DNA of 64,000 nt from a bacterium (lineage in GTDB: Bacteria; Zhuqueibacterota; Zhuqueibacteria; Residuimicrobiales; Krinioviventaceae): positions 1 through 64,000 of the forward strand of contig JAKQIY010000041.1 of NCBI GenBank assembly GCA_029561455.1, read 5' to 3'. Under the pieces are notes generated by a model. The model did no database searches, had not been told where the DNA came from, and saw only the letters and a program-made list of their open reading frames with translations. Of this stretch, positions 17,520-25,604 are shown in pieces (the stretch's first letter is position 1; every line of letters begins with the position of its first letter). A program made the translations under genes and the position numbers.

Positions 17520-18599
17520 TTACTCCTGTTTGTGTAAATCATTAAAAGCCGCTTCCATGAGCAGAAAAAAAGCCTGACCTTCCGTAGCTGTTCCGGGCCG
17601 GTCAAAATTTGGCGCACCGCAAACTCCTTGTACAAGCCCGAAATCGTCAACTTTGGTGTAAACAGCCTTACGCATTTTATCTGCAAAAGGCAAATAGTCT
17701 TTGGCCAGCCAGCCACCTTTAATGCCGCGATAAATCGAATATGCCAGCATCTGCGCCAGGTTGGTCTCAACAAATGTTGCGGGATCGTCTACAATATCAT
17801 GAAACAGACCGTCCGGGCGCTGGTAAACCAGGCAGCCGTCAATGACCTGTTTGATATAACCGGCCAGCATGGTTTTTCCTTCAGGCATGGAATCGGGTAA
17901 TGCCATCAAAACCCGGGTCATACCGGCGGCCGCCCAGCCGTTTCCGACACCCCAGAGCAATTTTCGTTCATACTTTTGCCGGTCCTGATCCCAGATATGG
18001 TAATAAAGATTTTTATCCGCATTCCACAAATATTTTCTGTATCCGGCAATTTGTTTCAAAGCCTCATCCGGGCGTCCGGCCACTGCTAAAAACGGCGGGA
18101 CCATATAAAAAGCATCAACCCATAACATATTTTCAATGTAATTATGATAAATGATCCCATCGGGAGTTTTCGGCGCTTTGTATAATAAAAACTCCAGCAT
18201 CCGGTCGGCAGCCTTTTGCAGATTGACATCCCCGGTCATTTTGGCGGCATACAATACCGGTTCACCATTCGAAGCCGGATCTGCAACCGGACGATCATCG
18301 CCGTTTAACCCCAGTCGGCCATCCTTTCTTTGATTGACAACAGCATCTTTGGCAAACAAAACCACCAGATCGGTCTCGCCCATTTCCAGTAATGCCTGGG
18401 CGGCAACACCCTGTTCCCAGGCCCGGCGCTGCATGGCAAGCATGGCGTTCTTTACTTTTTGAATGGTCATGGGGTTATCCTTGTTTTTAATATTGGCCTG
18501 AAACATGGGTTCTCCAAAGAGCAGATCGGATTGTAATATCAAAATACAACCATATATTATTACATTCCGTAATGTGTAGAATATAATTTTTGATTTCAT
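17520..18599 (-). CDS. GH88/GH105 unsaturated glucuronyl/rhamnogalacturonyl hydrolase-like protein
   Basis: The family removes the unsaturated uronic acid left by polysaccharide lyases, by hydrating the double bond. The 359-residue alpha/alpha barrel shows MLWVDAFYMVPPFLA with the expected catalytic Asp, LLWGVGNGWAAAGM, and near the end PGTATEGQAFFLLMEAAF, all hallmarks of GH105. The N-terminus has a hydrophobic stretch (about 10-30) that looks like a signal peptide, so it is probably periplasmic. AAGGAG lies 6 nt before the ATG. No polysaccharide lyase is in the window, so its partner acts from elsewhere or it works on another substrate. Confidence 0.87.
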   Translation of the reverse strand: MKSKIIFYTLRNVIIYGCILILQSDLLFGEPMFQANIKNKDNPMTIQKVKNAMLAMQRRAWEQGVAAQALLEMGETDLVVLFAKDAVVNQRKDGRLGLNGDDRPVADPASNGEPVLYAAKMTGDVNLQKAADRMLEFLLYKAPKTPDGIIYHNYIENMLWVDAFYMVPPFLAVAGRPDEALKQIAGYRKYLWNADKNLYYHIWDQDRQKYERKLLWGVGNGWAAAGMTRVLMALPDSMPEGKTMLAGYIKQVIDGCLVYQRPDGLFHDIVDDPATFVETNLAQMLAYSIYRGIKGGWLAKDYLPFADKMRKAVYTKVDDFGLVQGVCGAPNFDRPGTATEGQAFFLLMEAAFNDLHKQE

Positions 18600-18658
18600 G
18601 TTATACTCCTTATACAGGATATTGCCGGTTCTGCAATTAAACAGATATAATAGTGTAT

Positions 18659-19132
18659 TTATACTTTTTTTCTTTTACAATAATTTTGAACATTGGGAAG
18701 GAGTGTCAACAGCACCACAATCAGTCCCCAGCTAAAATACAGTACATGTAAAAACACAATCTCTCGTACCATCAGCACCTGCACAGCAATCCAGATCATC
18801 ACAATCACACCCGCAGCCCAGGTTGCCGCCCAGCTCCAATGTTTACTTTTACAGGGATTAAACAGCTCCGGCCATTGCCAGGCCGGTCGTTTCCACAGAC
18901 TCCAGGCTGCGAGCAGCGGGTAAATACCATTAAAAATCGCCAGTATCAATCCCGGTATCAGGAAATTTTGAAATGGAGAATGCTGCAACATACTGACCGG
19001 CATGTGCATCAGGTGGCCATCCGGGGCCAGAATTAATAACACACCGCTGGGCAGCGCTCCCAAAGCGAGAAGAACAAGCAAGATAATGATCACCCAAACG
19101 GTTAACAAAGGTTTTTTAAATTTGTCACTCAT
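18659..19132 (-). CDS. Small membrane protein, unknown function
   Basis: The protein has 157 residues with four predicted membrane helices: VIILLVLLALGALPSGVLLIL, FLIPGLILAIFNGIYPLLA, AATWAAGVIVMIWIAVQVLMV and LYFSWGLIVVLLTLLP. It begins with a short basic stretch. I do not recognise the family. ATG 19132 is preferred over the ATG 14 codons upstream because AGGA lies 6-7 nt before it and the upstream one has no ribosome site. It lies between the GH105 gene and the CorA-like gene in the same direction, about 60-80 bp from each. Confidence 0.65.
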   Translation of the reverse strand: MSDKFKKPLLTVWVIIILLVLLALGALPSGVLLILAPDGHLMHMPVSMLQHSPFQNFLIPGLILAIFNGIYPLLAAWSLWKRPAWQWPELFNPCKSKHWSWAATWAAGVIVMIWIAVQVLMVREIVFLHVLYFSWGLIVVLLTLLPNVQNYCKRKKV

Positions 19133-19209
19133 TTTTTTCCTATAGAGACAATACAACCAAAATTTTATTTTCATTACATGATCAAATTCTATATCTTTTC
19201 AATAATAAG

Positions 19210-20172
19210 CTATTTAACTTTAAACCCCTTCCAGATTGTTATTTTCCGTCCATAATTTATTCTGTTAATGATCATTGCCGTCAGCCAGCCGACAATGATC
19301 ATTGCCAAACCAAACAGAGAATAAGATATTTCCCAGGGAATATGTTTTGTCAAAGCGCTGTATTCCGACATGCCGCCAATGCTGGCAATTAAATTTAACG
19401 GTAAGAATATCACATTAATTATGGTCAGTTTTTTTAATAACACATTCATGTTGTTATTAACTAAATTGCCCCTGGCATCCATTAACCCGGAAAGAATGGT
19501 CGAGTAAATTTCCGCCTGTTTGGAACATTGGTTATTCTCGATAATCAAATCTTCCAGTATTTCAATTTCATCCTGGGTAAAACCTATTTTTTGCGCGTTA
19601 TTATGTAATTTGATGAGCACAGTACTGTTGGCGCTGATAGCATTTATATAATAAACCAAACTTTCGCTGAGGCTGAACATTTGTATCAGGTACTTGTTTT
19701 CCAGGGACATGTTTATTTTATCCTGGAGTTCCTTGGACATCATGTTTATAGTTTTTATATGATCGACATAATGCCGGATCGTAAAAAACAATATTTTCAG
19801 AAAATAATCATTCAGAGATATGACTTTATTAAACTCTCTCTTGTTATATAATTCATAATCCTCTGTAAGAATAAGAATAATTTTTTTCCTGGACAAGATA
19901 ATCCCAATCGAAGAAACCTTGAAATGCAGATCATTAATGGAAGAATAATTATTCGGCCTTTTCCACAAAATAAAAGTGTAATCTTTTTCAAACTCTACAC
20001 GCGATATTTCGTCCGCATCCAGCGAGGATGATAAAGTATGTTCATCAAAATCCAGGTTCTTTAATATGTTTTGCTTTTCTTTATCATCAGGATTTATATA
20101 AAAATCGATTACATTGTCTTCTTTATCGGTAAGGACAATTGTCCTATCGACAATGTTAAACTTTTTATACAT
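19210..20172 (-). CDS. CorA-like divalent cation transporter lacking the GMN motif
   Basis: CorA proteins form pentameric Mg2+ or Co2+/Zn2+ channels. The 320 residues have the long soluble N-terminal part, the long helix before TM1 and two C-terminal membrane helices (INVIFLPLNLIASIGG and SYSLFGLAMIIVGWLTAMI). The selectivity loop after TM1 reads IGGMSEYSALT where classical CorA has YGMN. The same GGMSE-type loop occurs in a recognised CorA subgroup, so this is a family variant and not necessarily a broken gene; the ion is uncertain. GGAGGTG lies 7 nt before the ATG. No Mg2+ riboswitch is evident in the upstream 300 bp. Confidence 0.85.
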   Translation of the reverse strand: MYKKFNIVDRTIVLTDKEDNVIDFYINPDDKEKQNILKNLDFDEHTLSSSLDADEISRVEFEKDYTFILWKRPNNYSSINDLHFKVSSIGIILSRKKIILILTEDYELYNKREFNKVISLNDYFLKILFFTIRHYVDHIKTINMMSKELQDKINMSLENKYLIQMFSLSESLVYYINAISANSTVLIKLHNNAQKIGFTQDEIEILEDLIIENNQCSKQAEIYSTILSGLMDARGNLVNNNMNVLLKKLTIINVIFLPLNLIASIGGMSEYSALTKHIPWEISYSLFGLAMIIVGWLTAMIINRINYGRKITIWKGFKVK

Positions 20173-20279
20173 GATAACACCTCCGTTAAGAAAGGTGACC
20201 GATAGTGTTTATTTCCTGTTAGTCAGCGAATGGGAAAAAATGCAGAGTAGTAAAACCGGAATGCCTTATATTACAGGGT

Positions 20280-20315
20280 AAAAATCAGCATATAGACAAC
20301 TAGCCCCTATATGCT
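20280..20315 (-). terminator. Terminator downstream of tRNA-Sec-like copy 1
   Basis: AGCATATAG (20287-20295) pairs with CTATATGCT (20307-20315). On the minus strand the stem is followed at one base by T5 (20280-20284). It is about 165 nt after the tRNA 3' end and 110 bp before the CorA-like gene, so it would insulate that gene. The rest of the 20173-20480 gap shows no gene. Confidence 0.5.
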
Positions 20316-20480
20316 TAAAAAAGATTTTTTACTTTTAATTGATAATATATTATTATAGGTATTTTTTAGATTTTTCCCAAATATTTTTTTGCTTCCCCCA
20401 AAAAACAAAAAAATTTTTATTGACTGTCCAGTGTGCCTTGTAATTTAAATGCAAATTGTCTGGTTGTGATTTTTATGAGA

Positions 20481-20578
20481 GACGGGAGTGGGAATCGAAC
20501 CCACATCTGCCCGTTTTGCGAACGGAGCAGCATCACAGGTTTGAAGTCTGCGCCGCACACCTGCACGGTCGTCCCGTC
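20481..20578 (-). tRNA. selC: tRNA-Sec-like gene, anticodon TCA, copy 1
   Basis: The 98-nt sequence folds as: acceptor stem 7 bp (GACGGGA/TCCCGTC), a 6-bp D stem with a 4-nt loop (CCGTGC-AGGT-GTGCGG), anticodon loop CTTCAAA with anticodon TCA, a long variable arm of about 9 bp (CTGCTCCGTT/AACGGGCAG with one bulge), and a 5-bp T stem with loop TTCGATT. The 6/4 D arm, long variable arm and TCA anticodon are specific to bacterial selenocysteine tRNA. Oddities: the acceptor plus T stem is 7+5 and not 8+5 (the eighth pair would be C-C), the pair closing the anticodon loop is A-C, no CCA is encoded, and the base after the acceptor is T, not the usual G. Confidence 0.65.
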
Positions 20579-20591
20579 ATTGTAATTTATA

Positions 20592-20615
20592 TGCTACGTA
20601 CCTGGGAATTGAAAC
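20592..20615 (-). repeat. 24-nt conserved box upstream of tRNA copy 1, CRISPR-repeat-like
   Basis: On the minus strand the box begins GTTTCAATTCCCAGGTACG and ends GTAGCA. It is identical in copy 2 (23869-23892) and lies exactly 13 nt before the tRNA 5' end in both. The opening GTTTCAATTCC and AGGTAC resemble type I-B CRISPR repeats, but there is no array. A promoter or processing signal is the simpler reading. Confidence 0.4.
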
Positions 20616-20700
20616 TTTTAAAAACAAGATTCCCCCGGTTAGTCAGTATTCACTAAAATCCTTGCCTGGTCGAGGTGCATAGCACATTCTTCCAGTCACT

Positions 20701-23568
20701 TTATCGAAGCAGGATCATTTTTTTACATTGCACAAAATCATCGGCCTTTAACTGGTACAGGTACACCCCGCCGGCAACGCTATTGCCAGAATTATCCCTG
20801 CCGTCCCATTGTATCTTATAGCTGCCGGCGTTTTGTCTTCCCGCTATAATTATTTTGATCAATTCGCCGGTGATATTGTATATACTAATATTAACCTCAG
20901 TATCATGCGATAGTTCATATTCGATGCCGGTTACAGGATTAAAGGGATTGGGATAATTTTGTTTTAACCGGTAATTTTCGGTCAGTTTTGCATCACCCTC
21001 ATTGTTTTTTATATTGTTAACCGGATTGTCCCAGTCCAGCACATTTGCCCAGATGTCATTCCCGCTACCGCCGGCATGATTACTCTGCCAGGTATTGTAA
21101 ATTCTGCCATTTATCAGTTTTACTACGGGATCAGATTGATTCTTATTTCCTGTCATTGTCACTCTGAAATTCGCCTCTTTTGCAGCGCCATTACTGGTAT
21201 ACCGTTGGGCAAAGATATCACTATCCCTATTTCGCCCATCTTCCCACGTTATTACAAAATTTCCCAACCCATCGGTAGCGATGGAGGGATAACCTTGGAA
21301 AACATTCAAGATATGATCGTTGACCTGGAAATTAGCGCCCAGTGCAACTCCACTATTGTTGTAACGCTGGGCATAAATATCCATATCCCCATTACGATTG
21401 TCTTGCCATGTGATGATGAAATTTCCCAAGTCGTCAATAGCGACAGCAGGGTATTCTTGATAGGCAATTTCAATATTATCATTAACCTTAAATTGAGATC
21501 CCTGTATAACGTTATTATAGTTGTATAGCCTGGCAAAAATGCTATTATCACCATCAAGTTTATCTTCCCAGGTAATGATAATATTTCCAGCTTTATCAAT
21601 AGCAACAGAAGGATTTCTTTGATCCGTACTGTCACTATCATCGTTAACACAGAAATTATTTCCCTGCATTAATCCAATACTTGTATATTGCTGGGCATAG
21701 ATATCTCGGTTACCATAACGTTCATCTTCCCAGGTGATGATAATTTTTCCAGAGTCGTTCATAGCGACCATGGGAGACCATTGATCCTCACTCCCTGCAT
21801 CATCATTAATCCGAAAATTCGCTCCCTGGACATTTCCGTTACTGGTATATTGCTGGGCATAGATATCCCAATTGTTATTACGACAATCTTCCCAGGTTAT
21901 AATGAATTTTCCAGAATCGCCCACAGCAACATCGGGAGATCTTTGAAACATTTTTCCGCTATCATCGTTGACCCGAAAATTGTCACCCTGGGCAACTCCG
22001 GCAAAGGTGTATAGTTGCGCATAAATATCTCCATAATGGTCATTACGATAATCTTCCCAGGTGATTATAAAATTTCCAACCCTGTCAACTGCAATGGAAG
22101 GATACCATTGATCCGAACTTCCTGTATCATCGTTGATTCGAAAATTTGTTCCTTGTGCTTCTCCACTATTAAGAAATCGTTGGGCGTAGATGTCACTATC
22201 AATATATATATTATCAACCCACGTAATTATGAAATTACCAATGCCGTCAACCGCAACTGCGGGTTCATATTGGTCTTTACTGTCACTTGCATCATTTACC
22301 TGAAAATTTGCACCTTGTGCAATACCACTACTTGTGTATCTTTGGGTATAGATGTCATAATTATTATTGCGATGATCTACCCATGTAATAATAAAATTAC
22401 CCGAATTATCTATTGTGACTGAGGGAAGCGCCTGACTCGAACTACCACTATCGTCATTGATCTGAAAATTCGCTCCCTTTACAATGCCGTTACTGTTATA
22501 TTGCTGGGCAAAGATGTCTCCATTAACACTATTACGATCATCTTCCCAGGTTATAATAAAATTTCCAGATTTGTTTAAAGCAACAGCGGGATCTCTTTGA
22601 CCCGTATTGTCACTATCATCGTTAACACGGAAATTGGCTCCCTGCATTAATCCACTATTTGTAAATCGCTGCGCAAATATATCCCCGTAAAAGTTAATAC
22701 GTTTATCTTCCCAGGTTATAATGAAATTTCCTAACCCATCAACTGCGACAGAGGGATTGTAGTGATTTTCACCTTGAATATCATCATTGACCTTAAAATT
22801 GTCCTCTATCGCTACTCCGCCGCTATTAAACCGTTGGGCATAGATGTCATAATCAAAATTACGATTATCCTCCCAGGTAATTATAAAATTTCCCAAGCTG
22901 TCAACCGCAACAGCAGGCGATCGTTGCTCCATGCCCCCGGGTTCATCGTTAACCAGAAAATTGATGTCTTGTGCAACCCCGCTATTGCTGAAACGTTGGG
23001 CATATATATCGCCATTATTATTACGCCGGTCTTCCCAGGTTATAATAAAATTTCCCAATCCATCAATAGCGACTGCGGGAGACTCCTGAATCGCGCAACC
23101 GCCATCATCATTGACCTGGAAGTTCGCTCCTATCTGAATTCCATTGTTATTGAATAGCTGGGCATAGATATCCCCATCATACCCATTTCGATCATCTTGC
23201 CAGGTGATGATAAAATTCCCGGATTGATCCATGGCAATAGCTGGATTCTCTTGAGCTGCTCCAGCCGGCCCGGCGTTTTCATTCACTTGGAAATCGGCAA
23301 TAACGGCTTGCAGAGTTGTTTCTTCCTGAGATGTGAGCGGGCGGTTATTCTGAACAATTATGTTTAAATCCTGCTTTCTTCCCTTTTCCATTTTATCGTT
23401 ATATCTGTTTCGTTTATTGTCCTCTTTCTCCCAGGCTTGACTCCCTAAATTCTTGCTCCCGCCGTCTTTAACAACAGGGGCAAAAGATTCGCTTGTTTTA
23501 TTCTGCTGGCTGTAAGAGATGGAAATAATAAAGATTATGCAAATTGAAAGAGAGTTAATTTTATGCAT
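20701..23568 (-). CDS. Secreted 14-repeat beta-propeller-like protein with T9SS sorting domain
   Basis: The 955 residues have a signal peptide (MHKINSLSICIIFIISIS), a short linker, then 13 full and one degenerate repeat of about 54 residues with consensus FRVNDD....Q..PAVAID..GNFIITWEDxRN..DIYAQ.

 Each repeat ends in a phrase such as NSGVAQGANF. Fourteen units would suit two seven-bladed propellers. A T9SS sorting domain closes it (LKQNYPNPFNPVTGIEY). No catalytic motif is seen; surface binding is a guess. I start at ATG 23568, which has GGAGG 7 nt upstream, and not at the ATG six codons earlier. The gene is enclosed by the two tRNA-containing direct repeats. DNA between repeats is diverged, so it is an old expansion. 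Confidence 0.85.
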   Translation of the reverse strand: MHKINSLSICIIFIISISYSQQNKTSESFAPVVKDGGSKNLGSQAWEKEDNKRNRYNDKMEKGRKQDLNIIVQNNRPLTSQEETTLQAVIADFQVNENAGPAGAAQENPAIAMDQSGNFIITWQDDRNGYDGDIYAQLFNNNGIQIGANFQVNDDGGCAIQESPAVAIDGLGNFIITWEDRRNNNGDIYAQRFSNSGVAQDINFLVNDEPGGMEQRSPAVAVDSLGNFIITWEDNRNFDYDIYAQRFNSGGVAIEDNFKVNDDIQGENHYNPSVAVDGLGNFIITWEDKRINFYGDIFAQRFTNSGLMQGANFRVNDDSDNTGQRDPAVALNKSGNFIITWEDDRNSVNGDIFAQQYNSNGIVKGANFQINDDSGSSSQALPSVTIDNSGNFIITWVDHRNNNYDIYTQRYTSSGIAQGANFQVNDASDSKDQYEPAVAVDGIGNFIITWVDNIYIDSDIYAQRFLNSGEAQGTNFRINDDTGSSDQWYPSIAVDRVGNFIITWEDYRNDHYGDIYAQLYTFAGVAQGDNFRVNDDSGKMFQRSPDVAVGDSGKFIITWEDCRNNNWDIYAQQYTSNGNVQGANFRINDDAGSEDQWSPMVAMNDSGKIIITWEDERYGNRDIYAQQYTSIGLMQGNNFCVNDDSDSTDQRNPSVAIDKAGNIIITWEDKLDGDNSIFARLYNYNNVIQGSQFKVNDNIEIAYQEYPAVAIDDLGNFIITWQDNRNGDMDIYAQRYNNSGVALGANFQVNDHILNVFQGYPSIATDGLGNFVITWEDGRNRDSDIFAQRYTSNGAAKEANFRVTMTGNKNQSDPVVKLINGRIYNTWQSNHAGGSGNDIWANVLDWDNPVNNIKNNEGDAKLTENYRLKQNYPNPFNPVTGIEYELSHDTEVNISIYNITGELIKIIIAGRQNAGSYKIQWDGRDNSGNSVAGGVYLYQLKADDFVQCKKMILLR

Positions 23569-23757
23569 TTTGTTCCCTCCATTCATTTTAAATACAGATT
23601 ACCATCTTTACATAAACAAATAACAGTGATACTTAAATTCGCCCTGGTTACATCACTACAAGATATTAAAAAAAAGCAATTAATCAACAAAAAATTACAA
23701 AATAGACTTTCCTGAAAGCTGAAAATCTAAAAAATATTTACTTTATCCTTCTTGTGA

Positions 23758-23855
23758 GACGGGAGTGGGAATCGAACCCATATCCGCCCGTTTTGCGAAA
23801 GGGGCAGCATCACAGGTTTGAAATCTGCGCCGCACACCTGCACGGTCGTCCCGTC
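23758..23855 (-). tRNA. tRNA-Sec-like gene, anticodon TCA, copy 2 (possibly decaying)
   Basis: This copy differs from copy 1 at five of 98 positions. Anticodon loop TTTCAAA still gives TCA, and the acceptor and D arms are identical. One change breaks the first T-stem pair (G to A, giving A-C) and one introduces a T-C mismatch in the variable arm (CCGTT to CCTTT). It therefore looks like the less constrained duplicate. An extra A-T pair at the acceptor end (AGACGGGA/TCCCGTCT) is possible here but not in copy 1. It may be a pseudogene or a second functional variant. Confidence 0.5.
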
Positions 23856-23868
23856 TTTGCTATTAATG

Positions 23869-23892
23869 TGCTACGTACCTGGGAATTGAAAC
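23869..23892 (-). repeat. 24-nt conserved box upstream of tRNA copy 2
   Basis: This box is identical to 20592-20615 and lies at the same 13-nt distance from the tRNA, while the spacer between has diverged. Conservation of box and distance suggests function, such as a promoter element, or simply recent duplication. Confidence 0.4.
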
Positions 23893-23944
23893 ACTTAAAA
23901 ACAAAAATCTCCCGGTTAGTCAGCATTCTCTAAAATCCTTGCCA

Positions 23945-24044
23945 GGTAATCTCGATACGGGCCGCATGTTCATTTGGCAAGATATTCCTGCATCATGAAC
24001 GAATAACGTACTTGATAACAATTCTGCGGCCCTACTCGATGACC
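23945..24044. repeat. Imperfect palindrome, CTCGATACG...CTACTCGATGACC element, copy 2
   Basis: The arms are GGTAATCTCGATACGGGCCG (from 23945) and CGGCCCTACTCGATGACC (to 24043). They pair imperfectly across about 60 bp, and the outer bases match the element at 600-651. It abuts the end of the tRNA-containing direct repeat. Confidence 0.5.
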
Positions 24045-24063
24045 GGTTTTGGTATATTTTTAC

Positions 24064-25590
24064 CTACAACTCCCACCCTTCTCTGTATAACGGCTTAACC
24101 AGCTCGTTGGCTTCCGGCACATTCGTAATCCGCATACTGGCTGCATCCCAATGCAGCTTTTTACGGGTGCGCATGGCGATAATAGCCAGGTTCAAACTCT
24201 CGGTCAGCGTCGCGGCGGTGGCAAAATCTGCGCGCGGCAAAGGTCCGCCCTTGCAGGCGTCGATCCAGTCCTGGATATGCCCTTTGGAGCGGGGAATGGT
24301 GGGTAAAGGTCTTGTATAAAGTTTATCCCGTTCCGCCGGTATGAGCCGCGGCTCGCCGCCCTGAAAATTGGTCAGCAGTTTGCCTTGGTCGCCAACGAAC
24401 AGAATCCCTTCTATCGGCAGGTCTTCGTCGCCCATTTCCGGGGGTTTGACCGGCAAAAGCCCGCCGTCGTACCAGTACAGCGACACTTCTGGAAAACCCA
24501 ACCCGCGCGCCGGGAATTTAAAGAAAGCCGTCATAGCTTGCGGGTGCGCTACGCTGTTATCCAGATTAATCGGGATCGTGTCGATAACATCACAATAGAT
24601 GCTGGCGCTTGCTTCGACTGTGTCCGGAGCGCCAAGTTTTAAGGCGCGATAGATGGCCGCAAAAGAGTAGCAGCCCATATCGCCGATGGCGCCGGTGCCA
24701 AAGTCGTACCAGCTGCGGAAAATAGTATGCGTATACAATGGATGAAACGGGCGGTACGCCGCGCGGCCCAGCCACAAATCCCAGTTAAAGCCATCGGGGA
24801 TTGGCGGCTGCTCCTGCGGGATTTTGGTGAACCCGGAAGGCCATACCGGGCGGTTGGACCAGTTATGCACTTCACGAACCGTGCCGATTGCGCCGTCCCA
24901 CAACATTTCGCACAACACATCGGTCGCTTCGGAAGATACATTGCCGGTAGCCACCTGGGTCACTAAACCGCTTTCTGCGGCGATTTTACCCATCAGGCGC
25001 GCTTCATAGATGGAATTGGTCATCGGCTTCTGACAAAACACATGCTTGCCCTTTTGCAGGGCATGGATAGAAACCTGGGCATGCTGGTGATCGGGGGTGC
25101 CGACGATAACGGCATCCAGATCCTTTTCCTTCTCCAGTAATTCGCGAAAATCCGCATATTCGGCGCAGCCTTTATATTTCATCCCTTTTTGTTTGCCGTA
25201 CCAGGTTTCCACAATTTGTTTGGCCGGTATACGACCGGCGCGGCAGCCTGACACACCTTCATCCCAGTTTGGCTCCTCGATGGCTTCCCGGATGCCATCG
25301 CGCAGTTCAAAGTGACCCCAGTTCAGGTAGGTATTGTCGTCGCGGTTCGGATCGCACACGGCGACGATCTGCAGTTCCGGGTGTTTTAATAAATCCAGCA
25401 TCACACGAGTTCCCTGCGTGCCGACGCCGATACAAGCGATGTTCAGTTTGTCGCCGGGTGAAAACTTTTTTTGTTTGCCCATTACATTACGGGGTATAAA
25501 GGAAGCAGCAACTGCACTAGTCGTAGCCGCGCCCATAAACGCCCGCCGTGACAAAAGATTTCCCTGCGGTTGATCTTTATGATTATCCAT
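24064..25590 (-). CDS. TAT-exported Gfo/Idh/MocA family oxidoreductase, long form
   Basis: The 508 residues have a TAT signal (LLSRRAFMGAATTSAVAASF), a Rossmann domain (IACIGVGTQGTRVMLDLL, IVAVCDPN) with an insert, a variant of the EKP motif (HVFCQKPMTNSIYEAR, so Gln replaces Glu), and a C-terminal domain with FGTGAIGDMGCYSF, where Cys stands where many members carry His. These are typical of the exported planctomycete/FCB subgroup. The TIM-barrel gene lies 14 bp upstream in the same operon. GGAG is 8 nt before the ATG. It probably oxidises or reduces a sugar bound in the periplasm; the substrate is unknown. Confidence 0.88.
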   Translation of the reverse strand: MDNHKDQPQGNLLSRRAFMGAATTSAVAASFIPRNVMGKQKKFSPGDKLNIACIGVGTQGTRVMLDLLKHPELQIVAVCDPNRDDNTYLNWGHFELRDGIREAIEEPNWDEGVSGCRAGRIPAKQIVETWYGKQKGMKYKGCAEYADFRELLEKEKDLDAVIVGTPDHQHAQVSIHALQKGKHVFCQKPMTNSIYEARLMGKIAAESGLVTQVATGNVSSEATDVLCEMLWDGAIGTVREVHNWSNRPVWPSGFTKIPQEQPPIPDGFNWDLWLGRAAYRPFHPLYTHTIFRSWYDFGTGAIGDMGCYSFAAIYRALKLGAPDTVEASASIYCDVIDTIPINLDNSVAHPQAMTAFFKFPARGLGFPEVSLYWYDGGLLPVKPPEMGDEDLPIEGILFVGDQGKLLTNFQGGEPRLIPAERDKLYTRPLPTIPRSKGHIQDWIDACKGGPLPRADFATAATLTESLNLAIIAMRTRKKLHWDAASMRITNVPEANELVKPLYREGWEL

Positions 25591-25604
25591 AGGATTATCT
25601 CCAC

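Larger units (their letters stand above)
20479..20670. repeat. 192-bp direct repeat, copy 1 (contains the tRNA-Sec-like gene)
   Basis: This block and 23756-23947 align base for base over 192 positions, with scattered differences. It includes the whole tRNA-like gene, the 13-nt spacer, a 24-nt identical stretch, and a tail with CGGTTAGTCAG and CTAAAATCCTTGCC. The two copies flank the gene 20701-23568. Confidence 0.85.
23756..23947. repeat. 192-bp direct repeat, copy 2
   Basis: This is the partner of 20479-20670, in the same orientation. The DNA outside the blocks does not match. The remainder of the gap 23569-24063 holds only AT-rich sequence and the palindromic element at 23945-24044. Confidence 0.85.

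Noticed and set aside
20456-20656. 66-residue plus-strand frame with REWESNPHLPV
   Set aside because: It is the antisense reading of the tRNA-Sec-like gene, a common false protein.
21120-21190. Frameshift in the last repeat of the 14-repeat protein
   Set aside because: The NDD phrase is lost, but the frame reads through to an intact T9SS domain, so substitution is as likely as an indel pair.
20592-23892. CRISPR array
   Set aside because: Only two repeat-like boxes exist, 3.3 kb apart, inside a larger duplication, and no cas gene is present.
20479-23947. Genomic island integrated at tRNA-Sec
   Set aside because: The whole tRNA and about 90 bp of upstream flank are duplicated, not a short att core, and there is no integrase or recombinase between the copies.
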